A DNA stretch of 51,896 bases from Gammaproteobacteria bacterium (GTDB lineage: Bacteria; Pseudomonadota; Gammaproteobacteria; Pseudomonadales; Alcanivoracaceae), in the NCBI GenBank assembly GCA_018067045.1, contig JAGPVL010000018.1, forward strand, positions 1-51,896. The letters are read 5' to 3'. The notes under the pieces are model-generated. The model saw only the letters and a list, made by a program, of their open reading frames with translations, searched no databases and was not told the origin of the DNA. Below are positions 17,583 through 26,592 of the stretch, in pieces; positions within the stretch are counted from its first letter, which is position 1, and the number at the start of each line of letters is the position of its first letter. A program made the position numbers and the translations under genes.

Positions 17583-18955
17583 TATTTTTTCTCCAACGCG
17601 GCAGCGCTTTTATCCGGCGCGGGCGCAATAACATGGCCAATAGAGCGGCGCTGAGAAATGAGCCATTGCTGGGCAACGCGCTGCACATCCTCAGGCGTCA
17701 CCTTGGCGAGCTGCTCGGCGAACTGATCGCCCATACGCCAATCAATGCCAAGGGTAACTAGCTGACCTAACTCCATCGCTTGGCCAAACAAGGAATCCAT
17801 ACCGAACACGCGGCCGCTGAGCACACCTGCACGCACGCGCGCCATCTCGGCTGCACTCGGTTTTGTTGTACGCAATTTTTCCAGCTCTGCTTCCAATGCC
17901 AGTTCCGCCGTTTCCAGTGAAACACCATTGGCAGGCGTTGCGCTCAGCGTTAATAAGCCATCGGCACGACTCATGCCGTCATAACTGGCGCCACCACCGG
18001 CCAATACTTTTTGCCCGCGCACCAGATCTGACTCGATACGCGCCGAGTAACCGCCGTCGAGTACGCCGGCAAGCATGGTCAGGGCATAAAAGTCTTTCGG
18101 GTGAGTCGCCAATGTCGGCACGTTATAGGAGATATACAGCGAAGAAACCTGAACCGGCGCTTCGATAACCACACTCCGCTCGCCAGGAGGATAGGCCAAG
18201 CGTGGCGCCTGTCGTGGCGGTGCATCCGCGCCTTTTACCTTGCCAAAAAATTTACGCACCAACGGCTCGATCTCGTCACGGGTGATGTCGCCAGCAATCA
18301 CCAGCGTCGCATTGGAGGGCACATACCAGGTGTTGTACCAAACACGCGCCTGCTGTGGCGCCAAATTCTGCAGCTCTTCACGCCAGCCGATCACCGGACT
18401 GGCATAACCACTGCCGGGGCGGGTGACCGCGGTGTACTTTTCCCACGCTAGGGCGCTCGGGTTGTCGTCAGTACGCTGACGGCGCTCTTCCATGACGACA
18501 TCGCGCTCGCGGACGAAGTCTTCATCGGAAATGGTCAGATTGCGCATACGGTCCGCTTCTAACTCCAACATCAACGGCAAGCGCGACACTTCGACTTTCT
18601 GAAAGTAGGCGGTGAAATCGTAGGAGGTAAAGGCGTTGTCTTCACCTCCGAAGCGGGCAACGAGACGGGAAAAGTCGCCTGGCGGCAGCTTTTCAGTGCC
18701 GCGAAACATCATGTGCTCTAGCAGGTGAGCCAGCCCAGTTTCCCCCGGCGCTTCATCATAGCTACCGACCTTGTACCACAGCATCGACACAGCTACCGGC
18801 GCGCGATGATCTTCACGCAGCAGCACGCGCAGGCCGTTATCCAAGGTGAAATCGTGGGTGACTGGCCCAGCAGCCGCTGTATTGCTAGCAACCGCAGCGG
18901 TGGACGCTACAAACCCCAATAATGAGAACAAACCGATGATCAAACCGTTGCGCAT
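17582..18955 (-). CDS. M16-family zinc metallopeptidase, catalytic subunit
   Basis: A 457-aa exported peptidase with an N-terminal signal sequence (about residues 1-25). The inverted zinc motif is His77-Leu-Leu-Glu80-His81 within GLAHLLEHMMFRGT, with the distal glutamate probably in ALAWEKYT. It probably forms a periplasmic heterodimer with the lipoprotein encoded immediately downstream; the partners overlap by one base. AAGGAA precedes the ATG. The physiological substrate is unknown. Confidence 0.92.
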   Translation of the reverse strand: MRNGLIIGLFSLLGFVASTAAVASNTAAAGPVTHDFTLDNGLRVLLREDHRAPVAVSMLWYKVGSYDEAPGETGLAHLLEHMMFRGTEKLPPGDFSRLVARFGGEDNAFTSYDFTAYFQKVEVSRLPLMLELEADRMRNLTISDEDFVRERDVVMEERRQRTDDNPSALAWEKYTAVTRPGSGYASPVIGWREELQNLAPQQARVWYNTWYVPSNATLVIAGDITRDEIEPLVRKFFGKVKGADAPPRQAPRLAYPPGERSVVIEAPVQVSSLYISYNVPTLATHPKDFYALTMLAGVLDGGYSARIESDLVRGQKVLAGGGASYDGMSRADGLLTLSATPANGVSLETAELALEAELEKLRTTKPSAAEMARVRAGVLSGRVFGMDSLFGQAMELGQLVTLGIDWRMGDQFAEQLAKVTPEDVQRVAQQWLISQRRSIGHVIAPAPDKSAAALEKK

Positions 18956-19281
18956 GTTGGTGTTATTCCTTGGTTGTACCGACAGTAATAGCGAAAGCTA
19001 TACCGAAAGTAATGGCGACCCCATGGACGCCCATTAGCGTGTACCCATTAGCGTGCAGGGGCTTGATGGACGTCGGCTTGCTTATATATACGTGCTGGCG
19101 CCTATAAAGACACATACAAGACATGCCGTCGAACCTTTGCGCATGACGTTACCTACGATCTCGTCGATAAGCGTGACAAAAGCCGCGCATCCGACGGACA
19201 CCTTTGGCACTCAGTCGCGGGCAGATGATAGGATAGCCCAGCGCCGGAGGCACGGCGTGTTAATCAGGAATGTGACTGTAA
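18956..19281. promoter_or_regulatory. Divergent intergenic region between M16 operon and ftsY, 326 bp
   Basis: Holds the promoters for the M16-rsmD operon (minus) and ftsYEX (plus). A short direct repeat, CCCATTAGCGTG, occurs at 19030-19041 and 19044-19055 (period 14), and related fragments (GTAATAGCGA, GTAATGGCGA) lie at about 18985-19017. No gene is seen. Confidence 0.5.
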
Positions 19282-20280
19282 ATGAACGACGAAGTTTCTA
19301 ATAGCCAGCCCTCTGGCGCAAATGATGGCGCAAGCAGCAGTAATGCCGAGCAAGGCAACTTCTGGTCGCGGATGAAAAAAGGCCTGAGCAAGACCCGCGA
19401 GGGGCTTGGTAAAGGACTTGCGGACCTGTTGGTGGGTCGCAAAGAAATCGATGACGAGCTGTTCGAAGAGATCGAAACCCAGCTACTCATCGCGGATGTT
19501 GGCGTTGAAGCCACCGATGTCATTATTGAGGCGCTAACCGGCAAGGTCGGCCGCGAAGAATTAGTCGATGCAGATGCTCTGTATGAAGCGCTGCAAGACG
19601 AGCTTCGCAAATTACTCGTGCCGGTCGATCAGCCTCTCGTGATCGACACGACGAAAAAGCCGTACGTTATTTTAATGGTCGGCGTGAACGGCGTTGGCAA
19701 AACCACCACTATCGGCAAGCTGGCGCAACGTTTTCAGCGTGAAGGGAAGTCTGTCATGTTAGCCGCGGGCGACACCTTCCGCGCCGCGGCGGTTGAACAG
19801 CTTCAGGTCTGGGGTGAGCGCAATAATATTCCGGTGATCGCCCAGCACAGCGGCGCGGATTCCGCTTCGGTGATTTTTGATGCGGTGCAAGCTGCCCAGT
19901 CTCGCGGCGTGGATATTCTGATCGCCGATACCGCTGGACGCCTGCATACGAAATCTCATTTGATGGAAGAGCTGAGTAAAGTGGTGCGCGTGATGCGCAA
20001 GCTGAGCCCAGACGCACCGCACGAAGTCATGCTAGTACTCGACGGAGGCACCGGACAAAATGCGATTAATCAAGCGCTAGAATTCCGTCAAGTTGTCGGC
20101 GTTACCGGACTAACCCTGACCAAGCTCGATGGCACGGCAAAGGGCGGCGTTCTCTTTGCGCTGGCTAAAGCAACCGGCCTGCCTATTCGCTTTATTGGTG
20201 TCGGCGAGCAACTTGATGACTTGCGTCCCTTTGAAGCAGAACAATTTGTGCAGGCCTTATTTGAGGATGTTATCGGGTGA
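19282..20280 (+). CDS. ftsY: Signal recognition particle receptor FtsY
   Basis: The SRP receptor GTPase that delivers ribosome-nascent chains to the Sec translocon and YidC at the inner membrane. GTPase motifs are GVNGVGKTTTIGKLA, DTAGRLHTK and TKLDGTAKGG. At 332 aa it is essentially the NG core: the acidic A domain of long enterobacterial versions is cut to about 30 residues, leaving a basic amphipathic stretch (RMKKGLSKTREGLGKGL) that is the lipid-binding helix in other FtsYs. Its stop overlaps the ftsE start. Confidence 0.97.
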   Translation: MNDEVSNSQPSGANDGASSSNAEQGNFWSRMKKGLSKTREGLGKGLADLLVGRKEIDDELFEEIETQLLIADVGVEATDVIIEALTGKVGREELVDADALYEALQDELRKLLVPVDQPLVIDTTKKPYVILMVGVNGVGKTTTIGKLAQRFQREGKSVMLAAGDTFRAAAVEQLQVWGERNNIPVIAQHSGADSASVIFDAVQAAQSRGVDILIADTAGRLHTKSHLMEELSKVVRVMRKLSPDAPHEVMLVLDGGTGQNAINQALEFRQVVGVTGLTLTKLDGTAKGGVLFALAKATGLPIRFIGVGEQLDDLRPFEAEQFVQALFEDVIG

Positions 20281-20957
20281 TTGAGTTTGATCGCGTCACT
20301 AAGCGCTACGCAAACGGTAAGGAGGCATTGAAAGATGTCTCCTTTTTATTACCGGCGGGCGAGCTAACTTTTTTGACAGGCCACAGTGGCGCGGGCAAAT
20401 CGACGCTGCTAAAACTGATCATGATGATTGAGCGGCCGAGCACCGGCACCGTACAAATCGATAATCAGAACCTCGATCATATTGGCAATAGCGGCATCCC
20501 TTTTTTACGCCGCAAGATAGGCATGGTGCACCAATCCCATCATTTATTGTTTGACCGAAGCGTTTACGATAACGTGGCACTGCCGCTCATTATTGCCGGA
20601 TTTAAACCGGCTGATATCGGCCGCAGGGTACGCGCCGCGCTGGATAAAGTCGGCTTGCTCGACAAAGAAAAGCTCAACCCCATGATGCTGTCCGGCGGCG
20701 AGCAACAACGTATTGGTATTGCCCGCGCCGTCGTTAATAAACCGCCACTACTGCTCGCCGATGAGCCAACCGGTAATCTTGATCCGGCCTTGTCCGCCGA
20801 AATTATGGATCTGTTCGAGGACTTCGCCCGCGTTGGCGTATCGGTCTTAATCGCCACCCACGACCTCTCACTGATCGCGCAGTATCAACATCGTTTATTA
20901 ACCTTACGCGACGGGCATCTTATTACTGATCGCGAGGAGGTTGGCATCGATGCGTAA
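20277..20957 (+). CDS. ftsE: Cell division ATP-binding protein FtsE
   Basis: The ABC ATPase partner of FtsX, coupling the divisome to peptidoglycan hydrolase activation. Walker A GHSGAGKST, signature LSGGEQQR and Walker B LLADEPTGNLD are intact, and length (226 aa) is typical. The GTG start shares the GTGA overlap with the ftsY stop. Confidence 0.97.
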   Translation: MIEFDRVTKRYANGKEALKDVSFLLPAGELTFLTGHSGAGKSTLLKLIMMIERPSTGTVQIDNQNLDHIGNSGIPFLRRKIGMVHQSHHLLFDRSVYDNVALPLIIAGFKPADIGRRVRAALDKVGLLDKEKLNPMMLSGGEQQRIGIARAVVNKPPLLLADEPTGNLDPALSAEIMDLFEDFARVGVSVLIATHDLSLIAQYQHRLLTLRDGHLITDREEVGIDA

Positions 20958-21990
20958 ACCTTCTGGTCGCAATATCGGCCGCAATGCCACACCGTTAAAG
21001 CCCGCCAAGCCTGCGCCAAAACCCGTTAAACGCCGCGCTGGCGCGCAATCGGCAAAAACCTCGTTACGCGATAAGTTGCACAGCTGGCAATTGCACCATC
21101 GCGATTCCGGCAAAGATGCATTACGCCGCATGCGTGCCGCACCAACCAGTAACCTGATGACGATACTGGTCATCGCCATTGCGTTGGCCTTACCTGCAGG
21201 ACTGTCCGTGCTGCTAGAGAATGTTAGCGCGCTGACCAAAGGCTGGGACGGCAATGCGCATCTATCGGTATTCCTAAACGACGACGTTAACGAAAAACAA
21301 CAACGCGAGCTTGCTGAGCAATGGGGCAAGAAAGTGGCAATCGTGCGCACCGAAGTGATTAGTCGGGCGCAGGCACTAGAAGAATATAAATTACTGTCAG
21401 GGTTCGGCGACGTACTCGATGCCTTGCCCGACAACCCCTTGCCACCACTGATTATTGTTTATCCGCAAGACACCACCCCCGAAGCGCTAGAAGTTTTGCA
21501 GCGTGAATTGCAGAAAGAGCCTGCGGTCGATGTTGTTCAACTAGATGTCGAATGGGTGCAACGTCTGCACAGTATGATCGAGCTTGGTACGCGCATTGTG
21601 TCAACGCTGGGCATTGCACTGGCAATCGCGGTGGTCTTGGTGGTGGTCAATACTATTCGCCTAGCAATCGAAAGCCGCCGCGAAGAAATTGTGGTGGTAA
21701 AAATTGTTGGCGGCACGGACGGCTTTGTTCGACGCCCGTTTTTATATACTGGCTTCTGGATTGGCTTGTTCGGTGGCATCACTGCTGTCGTGCTAGTGAA
21801 CATCGCACTGATCTGGATTGATTCGCCGCTGGATGATTTGTTGGCGTTGTATAACAGCGATTATAGCGTTGCGGGTTTTAGCGCCGAAGCGGCATTTACC
21901 TTACCCATCTTCGCAGGCCTGCTTGGCCTGACTGGTGCATGGGTCGCAGTCGGACGTCATTTAAAGGATATTGAACCGCAGGCGTTTTAG
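20950..21990 (+). CDS. ftsX: Cell division protein FtsX
   Basis: The membrane subunit of FtsEX with four transmembrane helices: one near residues 70-90 and three after 225. The periplasmic loop between the first two contains LSVFLNDDV, typical of FtsX. The N-terminus is a ~60-residue basic, Lys/Arg/Ala/Pro-rich cytoplasmic tail. I choose ATG 20950 because GAGGAGG ends 9 bases upstream; an in-frame TTG at 20941 abuts that site and cannot use it. It overlaps the end of ftsE by 8 bases. The rpoH gene expected next in many gammaproteobacteria is absent. Confidence 0.95.
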   Translation: MRKPSGRNIGRNATPLKPAKPAPKPVKRRAGAQSAKTSLRDKLHSWQLHHRDSGKDALRRMRAAPTSNLMTILVIAIALALPAGLSVLLENVSALTKGWDGNAHLSVFLNDDVNEKQQRELAEQWGKKVAIVRTEVISRAQALEEYKLLSGFGDVLDALPDNPLPPLIIVYPQDTTPEALEVLQRELQKEPAVDVVQLDVEWVQRLHSMIELGTRIVSTLGIALAIAVVLVVVNTIRLAIESRREEIVVVKIVGGTDGFVRRPFLYTGFWIGLFGGITAVVLVNIALIWIDSPLDDLLALYNSDYSVAGFSAEAAFTLPIFAGLLGLTGAWVAVGRHLKDIEPQAF

Positions 21991-22049
21991 AACGCCGCGC
22001 GGGCTAATGACGACAATGTCTATTTAAGAACTCTCAGCGTTTTGACCAC

Positions 22050-22082
22050 AAAAAAGGCCTCTAAATTATAGAGGCCTTTTTT
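22050..22082. terminator. Bidirectional terminator after ftsX
   Basis: AAAAAAGGCCTCTA pairs with TAGAGGCCTTTTTT around a 5-base loop, between convergent ftsX and the outer-membrane protein gene. Confidence 0.9.
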
Positions 22083-22095
22083 ATTTTGCTACGCC

Positions 22096-22746
22096 TTAAA
22101 AATGCGCGTTTAAACCAATCGTGAAGCTACTGCTGTCGGCATGAAACTCGCCCGTATCGCCATCAAAATCGGCAATCTCTTCAGACTGTGAATTATTGGT
22201 CAGGTACTCACCACGAACAGACAATAAGTCACTAATCGCCACTTCAACGCCCGCACCGTAGCTCAAGCCCTGATTTTTAACCGTTTTAGCAACGTAGTCA
22301 CTAGGGTCAGTCGGCTCGCCAAAAACAAAATCCACATCCTGCTTTACGATGCCCGCAGTGGCATAAAGCAGCACGTTGTCTACCGCAATGCCGCCCTTAA
22401 AGCGTAGTGCGGTTTCGGCATTCCACTCCGCACTGTTAACGTAGTCACCGTCATCGAAATACCGTTCTTCATCGATATCCGGCATGCTATAAGCAAGCTC
22501 GATGCCAATAATACCCGCCGATCCTACTGCGAAATTATAGCCACCCTGAACACCGTAGGTCATTTCTAGGCTTGATGTGGCGGAATATTCGCCATAATCC
22601 CAAGGACCACTATATTCTGTCGATGTAAACCCACCCTGCACCATGCCGGCATTAACACCAGCATAGAATCCCGCAAACTGATTTTCATCAGCGTGTACAC
22701 CTGTAGCAAGGCAAGCAAGCCCGATAAGGGCACCAATTCTTTTCAT
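22096..22746 (-). CDS. Outer-membrane beta-barrel protein (OmpW/opacity-like)
   Basis: A 216-aa protein with a signal peptide (MKRIGALIGLACLATGVHA, cut before DENQF). Alternating polar/aromatic strands follow, such as FAGFYAGVNAGM and SLEMTYGVQGGYNFAVG. It ends in a C-terminal Phe, the usual BAM recognition residue. Size and pattern fit an 8-stranded barrel of the surface-antigen/OmpA-barrel class. AAGGA stands 8 bases before the ATG. Function is not evident; it lies downstream of the monooxygenase gene but with its own leader. Confidence 0.82.
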   Translation of the reverse strand: MKRIGALIGLACLATGVHADENQFAGFYAGVNAGMVQGGFTSTEYSGPWDYGEYSATSSLEMTYGVQGGYNFAVGSAGIIGIELAYSMPDIDEERYFDDGDYVNSAEWNAETALRFKGGIAVDNVLLYATAGIVKQDVDFVFGEPTDPSDYVAKTVKNQGLSYGAGVEVAISDLLSVRGEYLTNNSQSEEIADFDGDTGEFHADSSSFTIGLNAHF

Positions 22747-22857
22747 GATAAAATCCTTTTAGCGATTATTTATTATCGTTCGACGATCTATAGACCACCG
22801 TGGGCCCAACTATTTACATTCTACGCGTCCCTGTCAATGACCAGCCTGATATTGGAT

Positions 22858-24426
22858 TCAAAGGGATTTCAACGCAGCAACACTGGTACTGAGCTGATCG
22901 GCAATACTGGCTCGCACCGCGTTATCGGCAGAATCTACCAACTCGTAATTGCTCGGATTAAAGCGCGCGATACGCATGCGATACTCGGCATTAAATCCCG
23001 GATAGAGGGTGTTGTTACGGCCATTCGGGCTTAAATACCAGCTATCACAGCCAGACTTCCATACCGTATGCTCACTACGCTCATCCATTGTTTTCACAAA
23101 CGCGCGCTCGACTTCAGGCTTCACCGAGATTGATTTCAATCCACGCTCTCGACGAAACGTAATCGCCTGTCGCACGTAATCAATCTGCGCTTCGGAATAA
23201 GCAATCACCGAGGTATGGCCTGGGCCTGTGAACGGGCCAACGAGGAAATATAAGTTCGGGAAATCTGCTGTCGCGATTCCCTGATACGCTTCTGCGCCGT
23301 CTTTCCAGACTTCATTCAGCTCTAATTTGTTGCGACCTACGATTGGCATCGGCGCGCCAACTTTACGCACCTCGTAACCGGTCGCCAAAATAATCACATC
23401 CAGTTCGTGCTCCACACCGTCTGCTGTAACAATGCCTTTTTCGGTGATCCGATCAATACCGTCGCACACCAACGATACGTCGTCACGTTGCATGGTTGGG
23501 TACCAATCGCTTGAAACCAGTACGCGCTTACAGCCGAATTTGAACGTCGGGGTAAGCTGTTCCCGCAGCGCTTCATCTTTTACTTTATGCTTTAAATAAC
23601 TACGGCACAGTTTTTCTGGCTGCGACTTGAATACGTCATATTTTAAAATCAGAAACGGCGCGGTTAATTCATTAAACCAGTACTGCCCTAAGCGTGCGAG
23701 CTTCATCGAACTTGGTGATTTACGATAACGCGCCTTCTCTTCTTCGGTAATATCTCGATCTAGACGCGGCATAATCCAGTTTGCCGTGCGCTGAAAAACC
23801 GTGAGATGTTTCACCGTATCGACAATTGCTGGCCCTACTTGAACACCTGTGGCGCCTGTACCGATAAGGCCTACGCGTTTCCCCGCAAGATCAATATTAT
23901 GATCCCAGCGCGCAGTGTGGACGATCTTGCCTTTAAATGAATCGATGCCCTTAAACGCCGGCACTTGCGCATCGGCAAACGGACCGGGTGCCGCAACAAC
24001 GTTGCGCGCTTTAATGGATTCGCCTGCCGCCGTTTTGATTTCCCATACACCGCTTTCTTGATCGTACTGGGCGGCGGCAACCGTCGTATTGAATTGTAAG
24101 TGCGGGTACATTTCATATTTTTCGGCACAGTGACGGATGTACTGATGAATCTCGCCTTGCTTCGCATAAGCGTTTGACCATTCCGCCCATGGCTCAAACG
24201 AATAAGAATACAGTGCAGACTTCACATCGCAGCCACAACCAGGATAGGTATTGTCACGCCAAGTCCCCCCCACATCATGGCCTTTATCGAAAATACGGAA
24301 GTCCGTCATACCGGACATTTTTAAACGAATTCCCATGCCTAGCCCGGAAAATCCCGCGCCAATAATCGCCACTTCAAGGATATCGGTATCAACAGAGGTT
24401 GCTGTAATATTTTCTTTAGCGGTCAT
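22858..24426 (-). CDS. Type I Baeyer-Villiger monooxygenase
   Basis: A 522-aa flavoprotein monooxygenase that inserts oxygen next to ketones using NADPH and O2. It has two Rossmann motifs, GAGFSG at 23-28 and GTGATG at 189-194. Between them is the diagnostic fingerprint FxGxxxHxxxWD, here FKGKIVHTARWD at 164-175. GGTWRDNTYPG after the first Rossmann fold is also typical. The substrate cannot be read from the sequence; an aliphatic or cyclic ketone is plausible given the alpha/beta hydrolase at 25648 that could hydrolyse the ester formed. It lies downstream of a TetR gene on the same strand. Confidence 0.9.
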   Translation of the reverse strand: MTAKENITATSVDTDILEVAIIGAGFSGLGMGIRLKMSGMTDFRIFDKGHDVGGTWRDNTYPGCGCDVKSALYSYSFEPWAEWSNAYAKQGEIHQYIRHCAEKYEMYPHLQFNTTVAAAQYDQESGVWEIKTAAGESIKARNVVAAPGPFADAQVPAFKGIDSFKGKIVHTARWDHNIDLAGKRVGLIGTGATGVQVGPAIVDTVKHLTVFQRTANWIMPRLDRDITEEEKARYRKSPSSMKLARLGQYWFNELTAPFLILKYDVFKSQPEKLCRSYLKHKVKDEALREQLTPTFKFGCKRVLVSSDWYPTMQRDDVSLVCDGIDRITEKGIVTADGVEHELDVIILATGYEVRKVGAPMPIVGRNKLELNEVWKDGAEAYQGIATADFPNLYFLVGPFTGPGHTSVIAYSEAQIDYVRQAITFRRERGLKSISVKPEVERAFVKTMDERSEHTVWKSGCDSWYLSPNGRNNTLYPGFNAEYRMRIARFNPSNYELVDSADNAVRASIADQLSTSVAALKSL

Positions 24427-24501
24427 AATATATCGTCCTGTTTATTCTGTTTGCTTTGCTGATTAACGTTATGCATTCATTTTGTTTGCGTAATACACGA
24501 C

Positions 24502-24524
24502 ACCTCGCTTTCTGCGAGGTTTTC
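24502..24524. terminator. Hairpin in the TetR-monooxygenase gap
   Basis: ACCTCGC and GCGAGGT form a 7-bp stem around about five bases between the TetR stop and the monooxygenase start. The T-run lies on the plus-strand side only, so for minus-strand transcription it looks like a structured spacer rather than a strong terminator. Confidence 0.4.
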
Positions 24525-24533
24525 TGGAATCAA

Positions 24534-25205
24534 TTACGTTACGTCACTCGGAAAGGCGCCCAGTAACGGCGCTATGTGTTTTAACGTTTCGCTGGGCATA
24601 TACATCATCAACCCGCCAAAGGTAAATTTCGTACACACCGCCGAGGCCTGATACGGAGTAGGGGATCCGTCACGTGCCATGCGATGACCAAGCTGTAGAA
24701 CCATGCCAATCATCGCGTCGGATAAATCTTGTGGCCGACCAATACGTAAACCACTTTCACTTTCCGCCCGATTGAAATCACGCGTCATCTCTTCCGATAC
24801 CGCATCACAAATTTCCCAGAATAATTGCTCAAGCGCCGGGACGGTGGCGAACCCTGAACGCATAACGGACAAGGTTATTTCTCGATGACGCGCCAGCGTC
24901 TCAAATAACAAGTCGTAGATGCGCTGCACCGCCATGATCGTTTCCAGAGGTGAATCCACACGGATAGTGCGGCGCAGCTCGACAATATTGCTGTGCACTT
25001 CGCCAAACATTTGCGCGACGATTAACAAGAACAGCTCCTCTTTATCTCGGAACTGACCGTAAAACGCGCTGATGCCGATACCTGCTTGCTCAGCGATTTG
25101 CGCGATTTGCGTGTTGGCAAAACCATGCTCTGCAAACAACACGGTCGCCGCATCGATAATGCTCTGTCGCGTCTGCGCCATTTGTGCCTGTGTTCTGCGC
25201 GCCAT
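24534..25205 (-). CDS. TetR-family regulator next to the Baeyer-Villiger monooxygenase
   Basis: A 223-aa repressor with an AcrR-like DNA-binding head: ARRTQAQMAQTRQSIIDAATVLFAEHGF and IAEQAGIGISAFYGQFRDKEELF. The ATG at 25205 is chosen because AGGGG sits upstream and family members begin MARRT; an upstream in-frame start at 25229 adds eight unlikely residues. The gene precedes the monooxygenase on the same strand, and two palindromes lie upstream. Control of itself and of the monooxygenase is inferred. Confidence 0.82.
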   Translation of the reverse strand: MARRTQAQMAQTRQSIIDAATVLFAEHGFANTQIAQIAEQAGIGISAFYGQFRDKEELFLLIVAQMFGEVHSNIVELRRTIRVDSPLETIMAVQRIYDLLFETLARHREITLSVMRSGFATVPALEQLFWEICDAVSEEMTRDFNRAESESGLRIGRPQDLSDAMIGMVLQLGHRMARDGSPTPYQASAVCTKFTFGGLMMYMPSETLKHIAPLLGAFPSDVT

Positions 25206-25227
25206 GCACGGCCCCTTAATTAGTGTC

Positions 25228-25241
25228 ACGCTATTTAGCGT
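25228..25241. promoter_or_regulatory. Perfect inverted repeat upstream of the TetR gene
   Basis: ACGCTATTTAGCGT has 6-bp perfect arms around TT, 22 bases before the TetR start codon. A repressor bound here would block translation initiation sequences or the promoter. Confidence 0.5.
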
Positions 25242-25278
25242 CGCGCTAACGCACCGAGAAGGCGCCGCACGATACGCT

Positions 25279-25312
25279 GCATTTATACAGAATTACTATT
25301 CCGTATAAATGC
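25279..25312. promoter_or_regulatory. 34-bp inverted repeat, candidate TetR operator
   Basis: Arms GCATTTATACAGAAT and ATTCCGTATAAATGC are reverse complements except at one position, around a TACT centre. It is 73 bases before the TetR start. TATAAAT within the arm could serve as a -10. The size and symmetry suit a dimer-of-dimers TetR site. Confidence 0.6.
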
Positions 25313-25590
25313 GATCCGCCAAAATGTACCACGTAACCTGCTGATAAAACTAGGGTTTTAAACGGATCAGAATGCGCCAAAACACTCAATTTCTATCAGT
25401 CTACGCCACAATAGTGGTGCCTTTGGCTGGCTCGGCACGACATACGTTAACCACAGCACGAGCAAAGCCAACCCATCGCATCAGGTAGGGCAGGGGAATT
25501 CGGAGCAAGGAGAGGGGCAGGACCAATAGTGTTCAGACGCGAGGGGCGGGAGGCGGGTCTTATTCTTCAAGCCGCAACATTCTTCAGTCC
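25313..25590. other. Gene-free stretch between TetR operator region and hydrolase hairpin
   Basis: No gene can be supported. A 36-residue plus-strand open frame from about 25372 has no ribosome site. Upstream promoter elements for the TetR gene are expected at the left edge. Confidence 0.4.
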
Positions 25591-25632
25591 GCAACAGTGA
25601 AGCCAGGTCATTTGACCTGTCTTCACTGTTGC
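25591..25632. terminator. Long hairpin after the alpha/beta hydrolase gene
   Basis: GCAACAGTGAAG pairs with CTTCACTGTTGC, then one mismatch, then CAGGTCA pairs with TGACCTG: about 19 pairs in all. It begins 16 bases past the hydrolase stop on the minus strand. No T-run follows, so it may stabilise the 3' end rather than terminate alone. Confidence 0.55.
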
Positions 25633-25647
25633 GCAGTGTTCCGCTAT

Positions 25648-26592
25648 CTATTTTTCTGCGGACAACCAGCGCTCAACCACCGCAACCGTTTCGTCCGCAT
25701 CTTCTTCTTGGGGCACGTGACCGAGTTGCTCGAACATGACCAGCTCGCTATTGGCAATATCCTGATCAAACTGATGAGCATGCTTCGGCTCAATCAGACG
25801 ATCTTGCCCGCCCCACAGAATCAGCGTTGGCTGCGTGATACCCGCAATAGCGGCACCGCTCTTCATCAACGGCGTCTGCTCGAAACGTTCCCGTAGTGCC
25901 TGACGGTTGCCCGCTCGTAACGTGAGATCATAGTAGCGATCGATTAATTCCGGCGTCACGCGCGACGGATCACCGTACACATCACGCACGCTAGCGGCGA
26001 CCATAAAGCGCGGCAAGGTAAATTCCATGATGCGATTTAGGCCGGGAATTAAAGCAATACGAAAGCCGATTGGCATCGACTCTGGATTCAACGGATAGCC
26101 GCCGGAATCGACCAATATCAACTGACTAACGCGCTCGGGGTAGGCCAACGCGGTCTCCCAAGCAATGTGCCCACCCAGAGAATTACCCCCAAGCGTCACC
26201 TGATCCAGCTCTAATGCATCTAGCATCGCCGCCACAAAATCAGCATAAGCCTGCATATGATATTCATGCGTCGGCGACGGACCGGTTAAACCAAAGCCCG
26301 GTAAATCAAACCGTATAACACGACGCGTCGCACTCAAGCGCTCAACCCAGCCGTTCCATGTATGCAAGCTCGCCGAGGTGCCGTGCAACAAGACGATTGG
26401 CATGGGGTCGTCACGGGGGCCCTCATCACGAACATGCACCGACATGCCCGCGACCTGAATAAAGGTCGAGGGCGCAGGCGCCCAGCGCTCCGTTAGCTCT
26501 GCCACCGGTTTATCCGGCGCCCACGTGACAACTAAGGCTGCAACTAAGACAGCCAGCGCAACGGCCAATACGCGCAGTAATGTTCTCATCAT
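25648..26592 (-). CDS. Membrane-anchored alpha/beta hydrolase
   Basis: A 314-aa hydrolase with an N-terminal transmembrane or uncleaved signal segment (about residues 4-24). The oxyanion motif HGTSAS follows the first core strand. The nucleophile is in GNSLGGH, the acid probably in ILWGGQDRLIEP and the histidine in LGHVPQEE. The set matches epoxide hydrolase/ester hydrolase/meta-cleavage hydrolase relatives. It may act on lactones or esters at the membrane. It follows no operon partner. Confidence 0.83.
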   Translation of the reverse strand: MMRTLLRVLAVALAVLVAALVVTWAPDKPVAELTERWAPAPSTFIQVAGMSVHVRDEGPRDDPMPIVLLHGTSASLHTWNGWVERLSATRRVIRFDLPGFGLTGPSPTHEYHMQAYADFVAAMLDALELDQVTLGGNSLGGHIAWETALAYPERVSQLILVDSGGYPLNPESMPIGFRIALIPGLNRIMEFTLPRFMVAASVRDVYGDPSRVTPELIDRYYDLTLRAGNRQALRERFEQTPLMKSGAAIAGITQPTLILWGGQDRLIEPKHAHQFDQDIANSELVMFEQLGHVPQEEDADETVAVVERWLSAEK

